From Actinomycetes bacterium (lineage in GTDB: Bacteria; Actinomycetota; Acidimicrobiia; Acidimicrobiales; RAAP-2): a stretch of DNA of 10,809 nt. Position numbers and translations under genes: made by a program. Location: the NCBI GenBank assembly GCA_021805305.1, contig JAJZFO010000317.1, positions 1-10,809 of the forward strand, given 5' to 3'. Below are positions 8,169-10,809 of this stretch, one piece after another. The notes under the pieces are model-generated. The model was given only the letters and a program-made list of their open reading frames with translations. It was not told where the DNA came from and searched no databases. The first letter of the stretch is position 1. Each line of letters begins with the position of its first letter.

Positions 8169-8176
8169 CTAACGGG
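8165..8176. repeat. Left copy of probable IS target-site duplication
   Basis: GGCTCTAACGGG lies directly before the left IS end, and GGCTCCAACGGG directly follows the right IS end at 9570-9581, with 11 of 12 bases identical in direct orientation. Its first four bases are the last four of the tRNA-Thr. IS481-family duplications vary in length and 12 bp is plausible. Confidence 0.7.
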
Positions 8177-8185
8177 TGTGTATTG

Positions 8186-8274
8186 CAACACCTGAGCCTT
8201 GACATTTGGCTTTCAGGTGATGGTTGACACAACAACACCTGATGCCTGACACGACAACAGCTGATCCTTGACAC
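8186..8274 (+). repeat. Iterated ~20-bp motifs at the IS left end (probable transposase-binding sites)
   Basis: Four direct copies of a motif close to CAACASCTGATSCTTGACAC begin at 8186, 8211, 8233 and 8255, so the last three are spaced exactly 22 bp apart. The copies at 8233 (CAACACCTGATGCCTGACAC) and 8255 (CAACAGCTGATCCTTGACAC) are clearest; the one at 8211 is more diverged. Two copies sit at matching distances (positions 10 and 35) inside the right end. The copies at 8186 and 8211 also form a hairpin, CACCTGA-GCC (8189-8198) with GGC-TT-TCAGGTG (8208-8219). TTGACA at 8268-8273 could act as a -35 element, but the -10 is poor. Transposase binding is inferred from position and symmetry. Confidence 0.7.
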
Positions 8275-8315
8275 CGGTCGACCGCTGACCTCGACTTTCC
8301 TCGAGGAGGTGGTCC

Positions 8316-9503
8316 GTGTTCAAGGAGATCAGCAAGATGGAGCAGCGCTACGACGCCGTGCTCATGGTTATCAGGGAAGGGTTTCGCGTCAGCGAAGTCG
8401 CCCTCAAATTCAAGGTCAGTCGCCAGACCCTCTACAAGTGGATGGCCGACTACGAAACCGGTGGACTCGAGGGCCTTCAGGATCGCTCACACCGGCCCCA
8501 TCACGTGCCGCACCAACTCGACGGTGAGCGGGAGGCGACCATCATTCGACTTCGCCTCGCCCACCCCTACTGGGGGCCGGTGAGCATCGCGCACCAGATG
8601 ATGCGCGACGGGATCGAGCCCCCGAGCCTGATGACGATCCACCGGGTGCTGGCGAGGAAGGGCCTCATCGTCGCCACGCAGCAGCGCAAGAAACTCCCCA
8701 CCTACAAGCGCTGGGAGCGGGGCCGCCCCATGGAGCTCTGGCAGATGGACGTGGTCGGCGGCGTCCTTACCGAGGCCGGCGTCGAGGCCAAGATCCTCAC
8801 CGGCATCGACGACCACAGCCGTTTCATCGTGTGCGCGGGAGTGATGGCGCGCGCCACGCTGCGCCCGGTCTGCGCGCACCTGGTCAGCGCCCTCGAGCAC
8901 TACGGAGTGCCTGAGGAGATCTTGACCGACAACGGCAAGGTCTTCACCAACCGCTTCGGCAAGACCGACTCCGAGACCCTCTTCGACCGGATCTGCCGCG
9001 AGAACGGCGTCACCCACCGCCTGACCGCTCCGCGCAGTCCCACCACCACGGGCAAGATCGAACGCTTCCACCGGACCCTGCGCCAGGAGTTCCTCACCGG
9101 GCGCGTCTTCACGTCGCTCGCCGCCGCCCAACGCGAGATCGACGACTTCGTCGCCTCCTACAACACCCAACGACCTCACCAGTCCCTGGGCATGGCCACT
9201 CCGGCCTCTCGCTTCTATCAACGTGACGAGACGGTGACCCCCGCGGCCCTGGTCGTCCCCGAGCTGCGCTCCACCAGCAGATCCGATGAGTGGGTGGCGC
9301 GCACCGTCAACGTCAACGGGGTCGTCACCGTCTCGGGCCAGGCATTCTCCGTTGGCAAGAGCCGCTCGGGCAAGGTCATCGATATCAAGGTCAGCGAGCG
9401 CACCCTCGAGGTCTGGGACGGAAGTGAACTCGTTAAGGCCGTCAAGCGCCTGACGGCGGGCGAAGTCCGGAAAAAGAAGGCAGAATCAAGGGAAGGAGGT
9501 TGA
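8316..9503 (+). CDS. IS481-family DDE transposase
   Basis: This 395-residue transposase cuts and rejoins the IS ends. An N-terminal helix-turn-helix (residues ~22-44, RVSEVALKFKVSRQTLYKW) is followed by the linker GLQDRSHRPHH typical of IS481. The RNase H-like core has the catalytic triad D145 (LWQMDVV), D205 (LTDNG) and E249 (TGKIERFHRT). The 43-residue gap between D205 and E249 is longer than the classic 35 because of an insert (KVFTNRFGKTDSE), which occurs in some IS481 members. YNTQRPHQSLGMATPA (282-297) is the usual motif after the core, and a small beta-rich C-terminal domain follows. The GTG start has a strong ribosome-binding site, GAGGAGG at 8303-8309, 6 nt upstream. There are no stops or frameshifts, so it may be active. 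Confidence 0.95.
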   Translation: MFKEISKMEQRYDAVLMVIREGFRVSEVALKFKVSRQTLYKWMADYETGGLEGLQDRSHRPHHVPHQLDGEREATIIRLRLAHPYWGPVSIAHQMMRDGIEPPSLMTIHRVLARKGLIVATQQRKKLPTYKRWERGRPMELWQMDVVGGVLTEAGVEAKILTGIDDHSRFIVCAGVMARATLRPVCAHLVSALEHYGVPEEILTDNGKVFTNRFGKTDSETLFDRICRENGVTHRLTAPRSPTTTGKIERFHRTLRQEFLTGRVFTSLAAAQREIDDFVASYNTQRPHQSLGMATPASRFYQRDETVTPAALVVPELRSTSRSDEWVARTVNVNGVVTVSGQAFSVGKSRSGKVIDIKVSERTLEVWDGSELVKAVKRLTAGEVRKKKAESREGG

Positions 9504-9569
9504 AACAACGAGTTCTTGTTAAGGATCAGCTGTTGTTGATCCGTCGAGGCTCAGGTGTTGTTTCACACA
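9504..9569. repeat. IS right end with two iterated motifs and two small hairpins
   Basis: Reading inward from 9569 on the minus strand, motif copies lie at the complement of 9543-9560 (CAACACCTGAGCCTCGAC) and of 9516-9535 (CAACAGCTGATCCTTAACAA). These mirror positions 10 and 35 of the left end. Just after the transposase stop are two short dyads: AACAA/TTGTT (9504-9508 with 9516-9520) and GGATCA/TGATCC (9523-9528 with 9537-9542). A terminator role is possible but there is no T-run. Confidence 0.65.
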
Positions 9570-9581
9570 GGCTCCAACGGG
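9570..9581. repeat. Right copy of probable IS target-site duplication
   Basis: GGCTCCAACGGG differs by one base from the left copy at 8165-8176 and immediately follows the right IS terminus. It is also directly joined to the solo left-end copy at 9582, just as the left duplication is joined to the intact left end. Confidence 0.7.
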
Positions 9582-9672
9582 TGTTTCAACACCGGAGCCG
9601 TGACCGCGGCCTTCAGGTGATGGTGGACACGACACCACCTGATGCCTGACACCACATCAGCTGATCCGTGAG
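9582..9672 (+). mobile_element. Solo, diverged relic of the same IS left end
   Basis: This stretch aligns with the left IS end at 8177-8272 in the same orientation. From 8211-8274 against 9611-9674 I count 55 identical positions of 64 without gaps, at a constant offset of 1400. The first part is shorter: TGTTT replaces the terminal TGTGTATTG and one more base is lost. All four iterated motifs are recognisable, starting at 9587, 9611, 9633 and 9655. No transposase remnant follows; similarity stops at about 9672. It is either the remains of an older copy or a small non-autonomous end fragment. Confidence 0.75.
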
Positions 9673-9837
9673 GCGTGCGCCGCCGCCCGGGGCTGGTACT
9701 CGTCAACGGCCGGGTCGAGAGCGCCCCGAGATGGCCCGTGTGCACGCGAGGTCGGGCCCGACCTCGGGGCGAGGTCGTCGAAGGATCGCTTCGCCGGCCC
9801 CGGCGATCGACCGGGGGCGTGGACCGTGAGGTGGTGG
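9673..9837. other. Noncoding region downstream of murD, with a 20-bp perfect palindrome
   Basis: I see no convincing gene in these 165 bp. A perfect 20-bp palindrome, CGAGGTCGGGCCCGACCTCG, spans 9747-9766, about 72 bp beyond the murD-family stop on the minus strand. Candidate open frames crossing this stretch lack any recognisable motif and are dominated by Arg, Gly and Pro, as expected of random GC-rich sequence. Confidence 0.55.
9798..9816 (-). terminator. Possible terminator hairpin after the murD-family gene
   Basis: CCCCGG (9798-9803) and CCGGGG (9811-9816) form a GC-only 6-bp stem with a 7-nt loop, 21 bp past the stop codon on the minus strand. No T-tract follows on that strand. It could aid termination or RNA stability, but intrinsic termination is not established. 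Confidence 0.3.
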
Positions 9838-10809
9838 TCAGCGGGGTCGTTCGTCGTCGCGGTGGCGAGCGAGGACCTCGATCACGCATCGTGCGAAATC
9901 GTCGCTGCGCTCGGACCAGTTGCGGTAGGCGTCGAAGCTGGGGGCGGCGGGTGAGAACAGGACCACGCCACCGGTGCTCACGGCCCGAACGGCGGCCGTG
10001 ACGGCACCGCGCATGTCCGTCGCGTGAATCACGTCGAGCGAGTCGCGACACGACGCGGCCAGGCGCTCGCCGGCGGGACCCATGACGACCAACGTCGTCG
10101 CGGCGGCGCGGTGGTCGAGTTCGCGCAGCAACATCTCGTAGTCGACGCCGCGGTCGAAGCCACCGGCGATCAGGGCCACGGGGTCATCGACGAAGACCTC
10201 CAGGGCCGCCACGGTGGGCAGCGGTGACGTCGCGAGACCGTCGTCGACGAATCGCACGCGTCCCCCCGCCACATCGCGCGTCGCGACCAAGGTGAGTCGT
10301 CCGCGCAGGGGGGTGAATTCGGGTGCGCGCGCCCGCAGGGCCGCGCGCACGTCCTCCTCGTGGCGTCGCGTGACCAGGGCTCCGGCTCGCACCGCCAGTG
10401 CGACGTTGGAGTCGTTGTGGGCGCCCAGCAGCCCCAGTTCGCCAGCGAGTCCGGTGGCGTCGGGGGCCGCCACCGTGACCGTGCCACCCATGGAGGACAT
10501 CGCGCCCCGCAGTTCGGGGCGATCGGCGATCAAGGTGACGTGGTCGCCGGGTGCGCGCGTGATCGTCAGTTTGTCCTCGTGATACTGCGCGACGCTGCCG
10601 TGCCAGTCCAGGTGGTCCGCGCCCAACGAGGTCACCACGACCAGACCGGGCGCGCGCGTCACGTCGAGTGATTGAAAGCTCGACACCTCGACGACCAGCC
10701 AGCCCGAGGTCGTGTCGAGGTCGGGGTCGTAGGGGGGCTGACCGAAGTTGCCGAGTTCGTGCGCCTCCTCGCCCAGGCATCGCAGGGCGAAGGCGATCAG
10801 CGAGGTCGT
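9838..10809 (-). CDS. murD: MurD-family UDP-MurNAc-L-Ala:glutamate ligase, 5'-truncated by window edge
   Basis: The reading frame stays open from the right edge (10809) to the TGA at 9840-9838, giving 323 visible residues. The first residues, TTSLIAFALRCLGEE, are what normally follows the ATP-binding TGTNGK, so only about the first domain is missing. Further MurD signatures are GNFGQPPYD, VVEVSSFQSL, TSLGADHLDWHG followed by YHEDK, GAHNDSNVALA, ALIAGGFDRGVDY, and the C-terminal VVLFSPAAPSFDAYRNWSERSDDF. The enzyme adds glutamate to UDP-MurNAc-L-alanine in the cytosol. Two normally conserved segments differ: the LPHRLE motif reads LRGRLTL, and DSKATN reads DDGLATS. These resemble what I recall of divergent MurD or MurD2 types, so an L-glutamate-adding MurD2 is an alternative. 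A GTG at 10686 could be mistaken for a start, but it lies inside VVEVSSFQ. No other dcw genes are visible downstream. Confidence 0.85.
   Translation of the reverse strand, partial: TTSLIAFALRCLGEEAHELGNFGQPPYDPDLDTTSGWLVVEVSSFQSLDVTRAPGLVVVTSLGADHLDWHGSVAQYHEDKLTITRAPGDHVTLIADRPELRGAMSSMGGTVTVAAPDATGLAGELGLLGAHNDSNVALAVRAGALVTRRHEEDVRAALRARAPEFTPLRGRLTLVATRDVAGGRVRFVDDGLATSPLPTVAALEVFVDDPVALIAGGFDRGVDYEMLLRELDHRAAATTLVVMGPAGERLAASCRDSLDVIHATDMRGAVTAAVRAVSTGGVVLFSPAAPSFDAYRNWSERSDDFARCVIEVLARHRDDERPR

Larger units (their letters stand above)
8177..9569 (+). mobile_element. IS481-family insertion sequence, about 1393 bp, apparently intact
   Basis: The two ends match as inverted repeats. The left end reads TGTGTATTGCAACACCTGAG (from 8177) and the complement of the right end reads TGTGTGAAACAACACCTGAG (from 9569). 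Matching continues through GCCTYGAC, and again at position 35 from each end with a CAGSTGATSSTT-like motif. One intact transposase gene fills most of the element, and a 12-bp direct repeat flanks it. The element reads in the same direction as the tRNA and the topA operon. The noncoding ends are visibly richer in A and T than the chromosomal genes around them, which suggests acquisition. Family assignment rests on the transposase; exact boundaries rest on the repeat alignment. Confidence 0.88.

Noticed and set aside
8186..8274. CRISPR-like array from the 22-bp-spaced repeats
   Set aside because: The repeats run head to tail with almost no unique spacer, there are only four, they are repeated inside the IS right end, and no cas genes are near.
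8165..9581. attL/attR of a tRNA-integrating element
   Set aside because: The repeats are only 12 bp, enclose nothing but a complete IS with its own inverted termini, and there is no tyrosine recombinase; IS target duplication explains them better.
9563..10051. Minus-strand and plus-strand open frames around the 3' end of murD (including 9675-10001)
   Set aside because: They overlap the murD-family gene in other frames, have Arg/Pro/Gly-rich products without motifs, and lack ribosome-binding sites.

Overview
The window is high-GC throughout (clearly well above 60% by eye), uses many GTG starts, and packs genes with 1-4 bp overlaps. The gene set is TrkA pairs divergent from a KimA-like permease, a topA-tmk-holB cluster, and a TopA with repeated C-terminal motifs and a lysine/alanine-rich tail instead of zinc fingers. 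Together these point to an actinobacterium, possibly a lineage outside the well-studied genera such as Acidimicrobiia. That placement is an inference from memory, not a phylogenetic result.

Layout. (1) 1-3403 is a potassium-homeostasis locus. Two TrkA-type NAD-binding subunits (the second cut by the window edge) are transcribed leftward. A KimA/APC-type permease is transcribed rightward from a shared 76-bp divergent intergenic region. The permease carries a C-terminal OB-fold extension. (2) 3542-8060 is a tightly coupled housekeeping operon for DNA topology and replication: topA (DNA topoisomerase I), tmk (dTMP kinase) and holB (clamp-loader delta prime). (3) 8096-8168 is tRNA-Thr with anticodon CGU. 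(4) 8177-9569 is an apparently intact IS481-family insertion sequence of about 1393 bp. It has matched terminal inverted repeats, iterated internal motifs at both ends and a probable 12-bp target duplication that overlaps the tRNA 3' end. (5) 9582-9672 is an isolated, diverged copy of the left end of the same kind of element, directly abutting the right-hand duplication. (6) 9838-10809 is the C-terminal part of a MurD-family peptidoglycan ligase on the minus strand, with changes in normally conserved MurD motifs.

The genes form separate functional blocks: K+ uptake and its regulation, replication and nucleotide supply, translation, a mobile element, and cell-wall precursor synthesis. I found no convincing new defence or biosynthetic system. 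The points most worth a second look are the permease/OB-fold fusion, the non-canonical MurD motifs, and the IS element with iterated ends sitting beside an older solo end.
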